Below are positions 16,055 through 24,388 of a DNA stretch of 48,510 nt, in pieces. The stretch's first letter is position 1. Each line of letters begins with the position of its first letter. Made by a program: the position numbers and the translations under genes. The notes beneath the pieces are model-generated. The model worked only from the letters and a program-made list of their open reading frames with translations. It did not search any database and was not told where the DNA came from. This DNA is from an uncultured Rubrobacteraceae bacterium (lineage in GTDB: Bacteria; Actinomycetota; Rubrobacteria; Rubrobacterales; Rubrobacteraceae), in the NCBI GenBank assembly GCA_902806055.1, contig CADCVD010000031.1, forward strand, positions 1 through 48,510, given 5' to 3'.

Positions 16055-16405
16055 TTGAGCTTTATCGCCGAGAAGAGGCAGCTTACCACCGCCGATCCCC
16101 CCGAGGTAGCCGATACGCAGCGCGGGGAGGCTGAGCGTGAAGCCGACGAGCGTAGCGCCCGTAGGGCGGGATACGCGTTCGTGACGGTTGGTTTGCTGCT
16201 GATGTTTCTCTCTTCCGGGGGCTCGCTAGCGGATGTTATGCGGGGCCTGGAGACGGGACTACGTGAAGAGATCGGTCTGGGCCGCCTGCTCGATGTTTCA
16301 GGCTATGGCTTCGCTGATACGGAGGTCGAGCAAGACTTACTCTCCCCCGACTACGAGGAGATATTCCCCGGCGGAGAGACGCTGGACCCCGAGGGATCGC
16401 GTTAG
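16055..16405 (+). CDS. Hypothetical protein with one membrane segment
   Basis: A 116-residue product starting at TTG 16055 with GGGAG five bases upstream. A charged N-terminus (EREADERSARRAGY) precedes one hydrophobic helix (FVTVGLLLMFLSSGG, about residues 42-58), then an acidic C-terminal tail. I recognise no family. It is nine bases ahead of the next ORF, which carries a receiver-like domain, so the pair may be co-transcribed. The 295-base region upstream (15760-16054) is divergent with the J-domain gene and AT-richer than its surroundings, but I could not identify a clear promoter. Confidence 0.5.
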   Translation: MSFIAEKRQLTTADPPEVADTQRGEAEREADERSARRAGYAFVTVGLLLMFLSSGGSLADVMRGLETGLREEIGLGRLLDVSGYGFADTEVEQDLLSPDYEEIFPGGETLDPEGSR

Positions 16406-16413
16406 GTGAGCGG

Positions 16414-16956
16414 TTGGTTGGTCTCTGGCCCGGAGCCCGGCCTCTCGTGACCGCGGAACCTGTCGCCGAGGACACGGTTGGTCTGAGGCCTACGAAAGCT
16501 CGGGAAGATGTATTGGTGAACCGGCCCGCCGGAGGTGCTGCCGTTGAGCCTTCCCGGGTCGGGGTGCCTCGGGCGGTGATCTACGAACCACATCCCGCCG
16601 TGCGGGCCGTGCTCGAGCATCTCTTACTGCGGGAAGGCTACGCGGTCGAGGTCTGCGGTGAGGGCCGCGAGGCCGCGCCGGGGCCGGTGCTTCTCCTCGC
16701 AGGCTCGGAGGACGGGAGCGGACTATACGTGTTTCGGACGCGGGACGCGGCTGGAACACTGCCCCGGCTCTCAGGCGGACCGGATTCGCCGGGGGTATCT
16801 GGCCTCAAGGCTGTGGGCATCCACGCTTTTCTGCCCAAACCGTTCGGCGCCACGGACGTATTGCGGGTCGTCTGGGCCGTGGGCGGCTTCGATGAGCGTA
16901 AGAAGAGTCCGACGGCGGATAGAAGGTCTTCGGTAAGTTCCGCGAAGCTGTCGTAG
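16414..16956 (+). CDS. Degenerate response-regulator receiver-domain protein
   Basis: About 180 residues; the start is uncertain (TTG 16414, no strong ribosome site). After a ~50-residue unstructured leader comes a receiver-like fold: AVIYEPHPAVRAVLEHLLLR (first strand and helix), VLLLAGSEDGSG where the phospho-acceptor strand should be, then GIHAFLPKPFGATDVLRVVW, the conserved Lys loop and last helix. The first acidic pair is replaced by EPH and the phospho-acceptor Asp is absent, so it cannot be phosphorylated in the usual way. There is no output domain. It may act as an atypical, phosphorylation-independent partner protein, or be decaying. Confidence 0.6.
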   Translation: MVGLWPGARPLVTAEPVAEDTVGLRPTKAREDVLVNRPAGGAAVEPSRVGVPRAVIYEPHPAVRAVLEHLLLREGYAVEVCGEGREAAPGPVLLLAGSEDGSGLYVFRTRDAAGTLPRLSGGPDSPGVSGLKAVGIHAFLPKPFGATDVLRVVWAVGGFDERKKSPTADRRSSVSSAKLS

Positions 16957-17521
16957 CCGTTCGTGTAACAACCTGTCTCCTTGAGCGGGCCGGAGATGCA
17001 TCGGGGAGATCAGAGAGATGTACCAGTACGGCTGCTCCCCTTAGAGTGTATTTCAAAACCTGGTGCGACAGGTGAAGTGTGAGCGGTAAGCGGAGGGTAT
17101 TCGGCAGTGGTTGCTCCATTTCGACTCTTCGTTTGTCAGCCTCAGACACTCAAGTAGGGGTTTTAAAACGCACTATTAGTAGTCGTCTCGGCGGTCTTCG
17201 TTCCGGCTATCGCTTTCGGGCGTCCTGCTATCGAAGATCGGAAAGCTGATAACTGAACGCTGCGTCTTCTAGCACTTGATGCGTAGAAGATGGAGAGCGT
17301 AGCCCCTGTGAGTAGGGGCTACGCTCTTCGCTCGCAGGAGAGCCGCCAAGTTCCAGACAGCTCCTCGTCGGTACAAGGTTCTTCGTGCCGCCTCGATACT
17401 CTCTCGTACCACTTGCAGATAACGCTCTCCGGCAGCTCATCACAAAACAGACCACTTGGTCTGAAAGAGGCGCGATTCTGGTAACATGCAGCGGTAGTGG
17501 TGTCGATTAAGGGGAAGTGGC
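16957..17521. other. Long intergenic region with an orphan hairpin
   Basis: About 565 bases without a supported gene; the ORFs 17228..17455 and 17290..17484 look like chance. The region holds a strong inverted repeat (see next entry) that is not placed directly behind a gene. Confidence 0.5.
17295..17326. terminator. Perfect 12-base-pair hairpin in the gap
   Basis: GAGCGTAGCCCC and GGGGCTACGCTC pair perfectly around an 8-base loop (TGTGAGTA), and pairing can extend outward by A-T, G-U and G-C. No T tract follows, and the nearest upstream stop codon is about 340 bases away. It could be a terminator of an unseen transcript or part of a small structured RNA. Confidence 0.5.
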
Positions 17522-17917
17522 GTGGACGTTAGCTCGATGATGGAAAGAGACAGCGTGGTTAAGGACCTCGGGATAGAGTTCGCCGAGCTCGAGCCGGAGA
17601 GGGTGATGGCGACGATGCCGGTGGACGGGAGGCACGTTCAGCCTCTGGGATTTCTGCACGGCGGGATCAGCGTGACGCTCGCCGAGTCGGTGGCGACGGT
17701 CGGGGCCTGGCTCAACTGCCCTGAGGGAAAGATTGCCTTCGGGTCCGAGATCAACGCCAGCCACCTCCGCCCCAAGCGCGAGGGAACCCTTACTGCAGTT
17801 GGGATGCCGGTCCAGATAGGACGCACGAATCAGGTCTGGGAGGTTCATATACGCGACCAGGACAACAAACCCGTGTGTATTTCACGTTGCAGGCTCGCGG
17901 TCGTGGACGCTGAATGA
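17522..17917 (+). CDS. PaaI-type hotdog-fold thioesterase (first of two)
   Basis: A 131-residue hotdog thioesterase that hydrolyses acyl-CoA esters. The core HVQPLGFLHGGISVTLAESV has the family's N/H-G-G helix start, with AFGSEINASHLRPKREGTL and TNQVWEVHIRDQDNKPVCIS as the later strands. The motif HGG...AESVAT and the short length resemble phenylacetyl-CoA or DHNA-CoA thioesterases. The start is GTG 17522 after AGGGGAAGTGGC. Its stop overlaps the TetR start (ATGA). It begins an operon running to the MFS pseudogene, whose content (two thioesterases, oxidoreductase, epoxide-hydrolase-like enzyme, transporter) suggests catabolism of an aromatic or fatty compound. Confidence 0.83.
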   Translation: MDVSSMMERDSVVKDLGIEFAELEPERVMATMPVDGRHVQPLGFLHGGISVTLAESVATVGAWLNCPEGKIAFGSEINASHLRPKREGTLTAVGMPVQIGRTNQVWEVHIRDQDNKPVCISRCRLAVVDAE

Positions 17918-18525
17918 AGAAAGGCGAGAAGACCCGGCGCAGGATCGTCGAACGCGCGGCCGGGGTCTTTAACACGCGTGGCTACTTCGGCTCCTCCATG
18001 AAGGATCTCACGCGAGAGACGGGCCTCGAGAAGGGGGGCATCTACAACCACTTTGTCAGCAAGGAGGAGATCGCTTTAGAGGCGTTCGACTACGCCGCGT
18101 CCCTTATGCGAGCGCGCTTCGAAGCGGCGCTGGTAGGCCGTGACGGGTCGCTGGACCGTCTCTTCGCGATAGTCGACGTGCTCGGCGGCCTCGTCGGAGA
18201 CCCGCCTGTTCCAGGCGGCTGCCCCGTCCTCAATACCGCTGTCGAGGCCGACGACACCCACCCCGCGCTCAAGAAGAGAGCTCAGGAGGCGATGACCGGC
18301 TGGCTCCGGCTCGTCGGTAGCATCGTCAAGGAAGGCATCCGGAACGGGGAGATACGCACCGGTACGGATCCCCGAGAGACCGCGAGCGTAGTCGTAGCGA
18401 CGCTGGAGGGCGCGGTAATGATGAGTAGGCTCTGCGACGAGCCCGCGCACATGGTCAGAGCGGTGGACCATCTCAAGGAGCACCTGAAGTCCATTGCATC
18501 GGAGAGCGAGAGGAGCGGCGCATAG
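17914..18525 (+). CDS. TetR-family transcriptional regulator
   Basis: A 203-residue TetR/AcrR repressor. The N-terminal HTH reads RRRIVERAAGVFNTRGYFG, SSMKDLTRETGLEKGGIYNH, FVSKEEIALEAF. The ligand domain carries GGCPVLNTAVEADDTHPALK, typical of the regulators with a tetracyclin-repressor-like C-terminal domain. It is encoded inside the operon, overlapping the first thioesterase by ATGA and one base ahead of the second, so it probably controls its own operon in response to a substrate or CoA ester. A palindromic operator in front of 17522 was not evident. Confidence 0.9.
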   Translation: MKKGEKTRRRIVERAAGVFNTRGYFGSSMKDLTRETGLEKGGIYNHFVSKEEIALEAFDYAASLMRARFEAALVGRDGSLDRLFAIVDVLGGLVGDPPVPGGCPVLNTAVEADDTHPALKKRAQEAMTGWLRLVGSIVKEGIRNGEIRTGTDPRETASVVVATLEGAVMMSRLCDEPAHMVRAVDHLKEHLKSIASESERSGA

Positions 18526-18526
18526 G

Positions 18527-19060
18527 ATGGGGGAGACTACCGAAAGGACGCGTACCGTCGTGTGGCAGGATCCGCTGCCCGGGGCCGATGCTGCCAGAGA
18601 GTTGAGCGGGCTCGAGTACCTGCGGGCCATAGCGAACGGGGACTTGCCCGCTCCTCCGATCGCAGATCTCATGGGGTTTGACCTCTCCGAGATCGAAGAG
18701 GGGCGTGCCGTCTTCGAGTGCATGCCCGCCGAGTACCATTACAACCCCATAGGTACCGTCCATGGCGGGCTCGCCTGTACGCTCTTCGACTCTGCGATGG
18801 GCTGCGCCGTTCACACCATGCTCCCCGCCAGCGTCGGCTATACCACCGTCGAGCTAAAGGTCAACTTCTTAAAACCCATCACGGCGGAGACCGGAAGGCT
18901 GTTGTGCGAGGGAAAGACCATCCACGTCGGGGGGCGCATCGCGACCGCCGAGGCGCGGCTCTACGATGAAGGGGGCAAGCTCTACGGTCACGCAAGCACC
19001 ACCTGTATGATCTTCCGCGAGAGCTCGAAGGAACGCTCCGTTGGTGAGAGCCGCCGATAA
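18527..19060 (+). CDS. PaaI-type hotdog-fold thioesterase (second of two)
   Basis: A 177-residue hotdog thioesterase: IGTVHGGLACTLFDSAMGCA is the catalytic loop and helix, VGYTTVELKVNFLKPITAE the following strands, GGRIATAEARLYDEGGKLYG and HASTTCMIF the last. A ~50-residue N-terminal extension (VVWQDPLPGADAARELSGLE) is typical of the longer PaaI class. It is distinct in sequence from the first thioesterase, so this is not a recent duplicate. Start ATG 18527 follows the TetR stop by one base; the longer start of the track overlaps TetR. Confidence 0.85.
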   Translation: MGETTERTRTVVWQDPLPGADAARELSGLEYLRAIANGDLPAPPIADLMGFDLSEIEEGRAVFECMPAEYHYNPIGTVHGGLACTLFDSAMGCAVHTMLPASVGYTTVELKVNFLKPITAETGRLLCEGKTIHVGGRIATAEARLYDEGGKLYGHASTTCMIFRESSKERSVGESRR

Positions 19061-19076
19061 ACGAGAGGAGCAGATC

Positions 19077-20063
19077 ATGAAAGCCGTTCGGATCGAGGAG
19101 TTTGGCGGCCCGGAGGTGCTGCAAACGGCGGATATCCTCTTGCCCGAGCCAGAGGAAGATGAGGTTCTTATCGAGCTTCGGGCCTCGGGCGTGAACCGGG
19201 CCGACGTTCTCACCCGCAGCGGCGGTTACCACGTCGCCGGACAGCCCCCGATAGTACCGGGCTTCGAGGGTAGCGGGATCGTCCGAGAGATAGGCCCGGT
19301 GGTAGCGGGCGTGAGCATCGGCGACCGAGTCCTTGCCTTCGGCGGTCGACCGGGCTTCTACGCAGAGTACGTCGCGGTGTCGCAGCGCCGCGTGGTGAAG
19401 GTGCCGGAGGACCTGGACTGGGACTCTGCGGCGGCCCTCCCCGTCGCTCCTCTCTCAGCCTGGTACTGTCTACGGCGGCTCGCCCAACTTAGGAGCGGCG
19501 AATCGGTTCTCATCCGGGCGGCTGCCAGCGGCGTCGGCGACGCGGCTGTCCAGATCTCCAAACACCTCGGCGCCACGGTGATCGCCACCGCCGGATCCGA
19601 CGAGAAGGTCGCCTGGGCCTTAGAGAACGGCGCCGACGAGGGGATCAACCATGCGCGGGAGGACGTCCTCGGGAGGGTGAGAGAGATAGCCGGGGAGGGA
19701 GGCATCGAGGTGGTGCTCGACACCGTGGGAGGAAGGGTCTTCGGCGAGAGCCTCAAGCTGGCCGGCCACGGCGGGCGCGTGGTGGCCCTGGCGAACGTCG
19801 CGCTGGAGGAGAGCACGATAGACACCCGCGACTTCTACCCGAAGAACGTGACGATCTACGGGTTCCAGATCACAAACCTCATGCAACACCTGGGCTACGA
19901 TCCACGAGGCGACCTCGAAGAACTGGCGGGTCTCGTAGCTCGCGGGAAGCTCAAGATCAACGTGGATAAAGCCTTCCCTTTGGAGGAGGCAGGTGACGCC
20001 CATCGCTACCTGGAGGGGCGCCGCAATAAGGGCAAGGTTATGATCCACCCGCAAGGCTTGTAA
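19077..20063 (+). CDS. Zinc-independent NADPH:quinone oxidoreductase-like medium-chain dehydrogenase
   Basis: A 328-residue MDR family protein. N-terminal GroES-like part: [50 protein letters not shown]. The NADPH-binding Rossmann part has [20 protein letters not shown] and [20 protein letters not shown]. The Cys ligands of the structural zinc site are lacking, as in quinone oxidoreductases of the QOR/PIG3 type. Start ATG 19077 has AGAGGAG six bases upstream. It likely reduces a quinone or an enone in the operon's pathway; the exact substrate cannot be read. Confidence 0.88.
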   Translation: MKAVRIEEFGGPEVLQTADILLPEPEEDEVLIELRASGVNRADVLTRSGGYHVAGQPPIVPGFEGSGIVREIGPVVAGVSIGDRVLAFGGRPGFYAEYVAVSQRRVVKVPEDLDWDSAAALPVAPLSAWYCLRRLAQLRSGESVLIRAAASGVGDAAVQISKHLGATVIATAGSDEKVAWALENGADEGINHAREDVLGRVREIAGEGGIEVVLDTVGGRVFGESLKLAGHGGRVVALANVALEESTIDTRDFYPKNVTIYGFQITNLMQHLGYDPRGDLEELAGLVARGKLKINVDKAFPLEEAGDAHRYLEGRRNKGKVMIHPQGL

Positions 20064-20082
20064 GGAACCGAAGGAGCTACAC

Positions 20083-20985
20083 GTGGATAGCGCAATCTTC
20101 CCCGCGGAGTCTCCCGATCCGGCGCCCGCTGCGATCGGCATGGATGTTGAGGAACGTGCCGAACATCGTTACGCGGAGAACCAGGGAGTAAGGATTCACT
20201 ACGCGGCTCTAGGTGAGGGACCCCTGATCGTCATGCTCCACGGTTTCCCGGACTATTGGTACACCTGGCGCTACCAGATGGCCTCTCTCTCCAGAGACTA
20301 CCGAGTCGCCGCCCTCGACCTGCGCGGCTATAACCTCAGCGACAAGCCCAAAGGGATAGAGCACTATGGGATGCGGGCGCTTCTCGGAGACGTGGCGGCG
20401 GTGATCCGTTCTGAGCGATACGAGAGTGCCGTTGTAGCCGGTCACGATTGGGGTGGCGCGATCGCCTGGCAACTCGCGACGCGCGCGTCGGAGTTGGTAG
20501 AGAGGCTCGTGATCCTGAACCTCCCGCACCTCTCCGGTCTCACTCGCGAGCTCGCGGAGAACCCGCGCCAGCGCGAGGCGAGCGCCTATGCCCGCGACTT
20601 CCAGGAAGAGGGCGCACATGAGAGCCTCTCCGCCGAACGACTCGCCCGCTGGGTCTCGGAGCCCGAGGCGCGGTTCCGGTACGTCGAGGCTTTAGAGCGG
20701 TCGGATTTTGAGGCGATGCTCTACTACTACAAGCGCCACTACCCGCGCGAACCATACCAGCCGATGGGACCGCTAGGTGAAAAAGTGAGCGTGCCCGTGC
20801 TCCAGATCCACGGCCTGAGAGACCCCTACCTTCTGCCCGGAGCTCTCAACGACGCCTGGGAATGGGTCGACGGGTACTTCACGCTCGTCACCATCCCGGA
20901 GGCGGGGCACTTCGTGCAGCAGGACGCTGCGGAACTGGTGACGTGTACCATGCGCGGCTGGCTGTTGCGGCAACGAAATCTCTAG
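20083..20985 (+). CDS. Epoxide-hydrolase-like alpha/beta hydrolase
   Basis: A 300-residue alpha/beta hydrolase with the epoxide hydrolase pattern: oxyanion [11 protein letters not shown], Asp nucleophile in [13 protein letters not shown], acid in [11 protein letters not shown] and His in [13 protein letters not shown]. An Asp (not Ser) nucleophile fits epoxide hydrolases or haloalkane dehalogenases; the YYYKRHYP region in the cap has candidate epoxide-activating Tyr residues, favouring epoxide hydrolase. Start GTG 20083 follows GAAGGAG six bases away and is 19 bases after the oxidoreductase stop. It is the last intact gene of the operon. Confidence 0.87.
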   Translation: MDSAIFPAESPDPAPAAIGMDVEERAEHRYAENQGVRIHYAALGEGPLIVMLHGFPDYWYTWRYQMASLSRDYRVAALDLRGYNLSDKPKGIEHYGMRALLGDVAAVIRSERYESAVVAGHDWGGAIAWQLATRASELVERLVILNLPHLSGLTRELAENPRQREASAYARDFQEEGAHESLSAERLARWVSEPEARFRYVEALERSDFEAMLYYYKRHYPREPYQPMGPLGEKVSVPVLQIHGLRDPYLLPGALNDAWEWVDGYFTLVTIPEAGHFVQQDAAELVTCTMRGWLLRQRNL

Positions 20986-20998
20986 GACAGAGATTCCT

Positions 20999-22304
20999 GT
21001 GCGGAAGCCGTTGAACAGGCGGCTCTACTATGGATGGGTCGTGGTCGGGGTCGTATTTCTGGCGTTGCTGGTCTCGGCGGGGTCCGAGCCGCGCCGGCGG
21101 TGCTCATAAACCCTCTCGAAGACGAGCTGGGGTGGGGGCGGGCGACTATATCCTTCGCCGTCTCGGTCGGCCTGCTTATCTACGGCCTCTCCGGCCCGGC
21201 GGCCGGTTGGCTGATGAATCGTCTCGGCCCGAAAAAGGTGACGCTAGCCGGCCTCGCCCTAATCGGGGGCAGCACCCTCGCGGGCGCCGCGATGACCGAG
21301 TATGGCAGTTGAACTTGTTTTGGGGCGTCTTGAGCGGCGTGGGGACCGGCGTCGTGGCCCCCGTCCTGGGCGCTACTGTCGCCAACCGCTGGTTCATCGA
21401 GCGTCGCGGCCTCGTCCTTGGCGTCTTCGGGGCGGCTGCCTCCGTCAGCCAGCTCGTATCCGTACCGGCCCTCATGTGGCTCGTAGTCGTCTTCGGCTGG
21501 CGCGAGGGGACGGTCCTGCTCGCCGTCGCCGTACTGATCGTACTGATCCCGGTGCTGTTCTTTATGCGCGACGACCCGTCGCGCCTGGGCCTGAATCCTT
21601 ACGGTGCCCCGGAGGGCGAAGAACACGGCACCGCCGCAGAGTCGTCGCCTTCTCCCGAGCCGGGCATGGCGGCGAACGCCCCGACGGAGACTCGCGGCGG
21701 CGCCGCCGTTTCGCGTGCCGCGCGTACCCCGGAGTTTTGGCTGCTCTCCGGGAGCTTCTTTATCTGCGGGGCCTCCTCGAACGGTATCATCGGGGTCCAC
21801 TTCGTCCCGCATTCCATAGACCACGGCATCCCGGAGGTCACCGCAGCCGGCGCGCTCGCATTGATGGGGGCTATGAACTTCGTCGGCACCATTACCTCGG
21901 GCTGACTCACGGATCGCTACGACCCGAGGAAGCTGCTCGCGGTCTATTACTTCCTGCGCGGCCTCTCGCTCCTGCTCTTGCCGTTCGTGACAGACTTCGC
22001 GGGGCTCTCTATCTTCGTGTTCTTCTTTGGACTCGACTATATAGCTACCGTACCTCCGACCGTCGCGCTCGTCGCCGACCGGTTCGGCAGGCTGAACGTC
22101 GGCGCAGTCTTCGGATGGGTGTTCTTCTCCCACCAAGTCGGCGCGGCCCTGGCCGCCTACCTGGGCGGCGTCGCCCGCGACTCGTTGGGCGACTATACTG
22201 CGGCGTTCCTCGCGGCTGGAGCCCTGGCCATACTCGCCGCTTTCATGGCCTCTAGCTTAAAGCGAGATCCACCCCCGATCGGCGCCGAAGGCGTCCGTGC
22301 TTGA
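20999..22304 (+). pseudogene. MFS transporter pseudogene (two frameshifts, one nonsense codon)
   Basis: A full-length major facilitator superfamily gene (about 435 codons) can be read only by changing frame twice and reading through a stop. It begins at GTG 20999 (RRLYYGWVVVGVVFLALLV); after the G run at 21079-21082 the frame must move (VRAAPAVLINPLEDELGWG); near 21300 it must move again (WQLNLFWGVLSGVGTGVV); at 21903-21905 TGA replaces the Trp expected in SG-W-LTDRYDPRKLL; the rest runs to TGA 22304 (YYFLRGLSLLLLPFVTDFAG). Both frame changes are consistent with single-base losses. It sits 13 bases after the epoxide-hydrolase-like gene, so it was probably the operon's uptake or efflux protein. 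Confidence 0.85.
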
Positions 22305-22490
22305 GCAACTCTTCACGACGGTCGGCACGCTTCACAGTCCCGGCCGGCGACGCTTGTGATTCTCGCGAGCGCTACCGCTGGCGTGTAGACTCGCAAGACG
22401 CAGGGTCTAGCAACCCGCCTCGCTTGTCCGGTACGATATCTTCTGGTCTGTGCCGCGCGGGGCCGCCCGCGCGCGAGACCGGATACAAGC

Positions 22491-23459
22491 TTAAGAGGCC
22501 GCTCTCCTCTTCGTGCCTTTGAGAAGAAACCTCTCTACCTCTTCGTTAAAGGTCTCGGCTCGCTCGTCGTGGGGCAGGAGGGCGGCGTTGCGGAATATTT
22601 TCATCTCCGCCCGCGGGTTGAGGCGGACGAAGCGGTTCGCCTGTGAGACCGGCGTGGTACGCGCTTGCTGACCCCAGGCGATTAGGGTCTTGTGGGGCAC
22701 GCGCGGCCACAGGTCCGAGAGCCCAAAGTTCAGCTTGCCGGAGACGAAGGCTGCCGGGAAGTGCTTCGCGCCCGGCTGGTGGCTTGTCTGATAGTAATCT
22801 TCGACGATCTCTTGCGTGACGAACTCCTGGTCGTGATAGGACATGCCGCCGAGGTAGTAGCGGATGCCGCGCCGGGAGACGAGGGCGTTGTAGAGAGCAT
22901 CTCCGAGGACGGGCGCGTAGAAGAGGCTATAGATAGTGTCGCCCAGAGAGCCCGAGGACCTGTCGAGGCTACCAAGCCCGGTCGGACAGATGAGAACGAG
23001 CTTCTTGAAGAGTCTCGGGCTACGTACGGCCGCCGGCACGACGAGCGCCGCCGAGAGCGAGCTCGCCACGAGATACACTTGTCCCCCGATCTCCTCCCGC
23101 GCGAAGTCCTCGACCTGCGCCGCTATGTCTTCCGGTCCGTACGAGCGCCGCGGTCTCTCCGAGAGCCCGCATCCCAACAGGTCCAGGGCGTATACCCGAA
23201 AGTTCTCCGAGAGCTCCTTAAAGTTCTTCCGAAACTCGTAGGAAGACGCCCCCGCATAGACCCCGTGTACCAGCAACACTGGCGGCGCCCCGGCTTCTCC
23301 CGCCACCCGGTAAGCCAGCCTCCAGCCTCGCCAGTTGTAACATCGCTCCTCGCCGTCCGCGAGCCGCGCGGGCTCCCCGACCTTTCTAAGACTCCGGTTC
23401 AACATCGAGAGCCCAACCAAACAACCCGCCATACCCGCGAACGCCGTCCGCAGCTTCAT
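22491..23459 (-). CDS. Alpha/beta hydrolase with N-terminal hydrophobic segment
   Basis: A 322-residue alpha/beta hydrolase. Motifs are VLLVHGVYAGASSYEFRKN (oxyanion), VYLVASSLSAALVVPAAV (nucleophile Ser in a SSLSA elbow where G-x-S-x-G is usual) and NAALLPHDERAETFNEEV (His). The N-terminus LRTAFAGMAGCLVGLSML may be a signal anchor. Start ATG 23459 follows GAGGAGG four bases away; the track's start six codons earlier puts this site inside the gene. Related plant-type proteins of this arrangement exist in plastid and cyanobacterial lineages, but I could not assign a substrate. It is a single gene facing away from the next. Confidence 0.82.
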   Translation of the reverse strand: MKLRTAFAGMAGCLVGLSMLNRSLRKVGEPARLADGEERCYNWRGWRLAYRVAGEAGAPPVLLVHGVYAGASSYEFRKNFKELSENFRVYALDLLGCGLSERPRRSYGPEDIAAQVEDFAREEIGGQVYLVASSLSAALVVPAAVRSPRLFKKLVLICPTGLGSLDRSSGSLGDTIYSLFYAPVLGDALYNALVSRRGIRYYLGGMSYHDQEFVTQEIVEDYYQTSHQPGAKHFPAAFVSGKLNFGLSDLWPRVPHKTLIAWGQQARTTPVSQANRFVRLNPRAEMKIFRNAALLPHDERAETFNEEVERFLLKGTKRRAAS

Positions 23460-23477
23460 ATTGCCTCCTCTTCGCAC

Positions 23478-23827
23478 AAAGACACTATCCTAGCCTGCGA
23501 TCGGCTCCAGGAGAAGCCCCGAGTAACCTCGTCTGTGTGTTGAAAAAGTCGCTCTTCGAGGTAACCTGCAGACTGTTTACTTCAGCAGGTTGGACGACAG
23601 GAGAGGTTGGTTGGATCACGAGCGGCTGACGATGGGGTCTTGATGCTTCTGCTGGTGCTCGCGCGGGGGAGCTGGCGTGCGATCATCTTCGCCTTCTCGC
23701 CCCTGACTCTGGGCTTATCCGTCGTCAGGAGCCTCCCTACCCCGACCTCACCGACGCTGTTCGTAGTTTCGGGCGGCTACTCTCTCCTCGAAGGCGCCCG
23801 CAGCCGTCGCAACAAGGGGTATACCGG
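23478..23827. other. Intergenic region, one doubtful ORF
   Basis: About 350 bases between the hydrolase and the redoxin-like gene. The ORF 23607..23831 (74 codons, partly hydrophobic) touches the next start by GTGA, but it has no ribosome site or family motif. A 7-base inverted repeat AACCTGC/GCAGGTT lies near 23566-23592; nothing else stands out. Confidence 0.35.
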
Positions 23828-24346
23828 GTGAGTCCCAAGGAGCGGTGCTCGAGAGTAGAGCGGCGAGGGATTTCAAACGCGGAACAGACGATCGGGGCAG
23901 GGGATCGGGTACCTTACTTCAAGGCCTTCGCCGTGGGGTCTGGACGGGAGGTCAGCTCTGGTAACTGCGCGGGACGTCGTCTCGTCCTGATCTTCCACTC
24001 TCAAGACAACGCGTACGTTCTCGAAGACATAAACCGGACGGTGAGGGAACACTACCCTTCAACCGAAGACGTATTAGTTGCGGGCGTCGTGGACTTGAGC
24101 CTCGTACCTCCCATGTACTGGCTCACGGCGAGCCTGGTGGTAGGGCAGGTCCACGGGCAGTCCGTACCCGCCGACGAAGCCTTGGCCCTTCAGGACTGGG
24201 GCGGCCGCATCAGACAGAGGTTCGGCGTACGGGGGGAAGGCCGGAACGTCACCGTCGTAGTCGTGAACGAGCACGCCCGGATCTCCGGCCTGTACAGGGG
24301 ACTAGAGCCCGGCAGGGCCGTGCTCCGCGCGCTCGAAGAAGGTTAG
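23828..24346 (+). CDS. Redoxin-fold protein lacking catalytic cysteines
   Basis: About 172 residues; the start at GTG 23828 is uncertain because the first ~20 residues are unlike the family. From IGAGDRVPYFKAFAVGSGRE onward it follows the peroxiredoxin/thioredoxin-like pattern: RRLVLIFHSQDNAYVLEDIN where the redox Cys would sit after the first long strand, VLVAGVVDLS, and VTVVVVNEHARISGLYRG before the end. No Cys is present at the active-site position, so a redox role is unlikely in the usual way. It precedes murJ by 42 bases but murJ appears to have its own promoter. Confidence 0.55.
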   Translation: MSPKERCSRVERRGISNAEQTIGAGDRVPYFKAFAVGSGREVSSGNCAGRRLVLIFHSQDNAYVLEDINRTVREHYPSTEDVLVAGVVDLSLVPPMYWLTASLVVGQVHGQSVPADEALALQDWGGRIRQRFGVRGEGRNVTVVVVNEHARISGLYRGLEPGRAVLRALEEG

Positions 24347-24375
24347 CGCCGGAACCATTGGGACGTTCTTTAAGT

Positions 24376-24381
24376 TAACAT
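24376..24381 (+). promoter_or_regulatory. Candidate -10 box for leaderless murJ mRNA
   Basis: TAACAT ends seven bases before the murJ ATG and there is no ribosome site between them, the pattern expected for transcription starting at or next to the start codon. Confidence 0.4.
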
Positions 24382-24388
24382 TCTCCAT

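Noticed and set aside
21903-21905. TGA in the MFS gene as selenocysteine or Trp recoding
   Set aside because: Two frameshifts in the same gene and normal TGA stops elsewhere (e.g. pcm, cstA) make decay the simpler explanation.
21180-22136. 318- and 317-codon ORFs overlapping the MFS region in other frames
   Set aside because: Arg- or acid-rich shadows. The transporter reading, spread across three ORFs, is clearly the real, broken gene.
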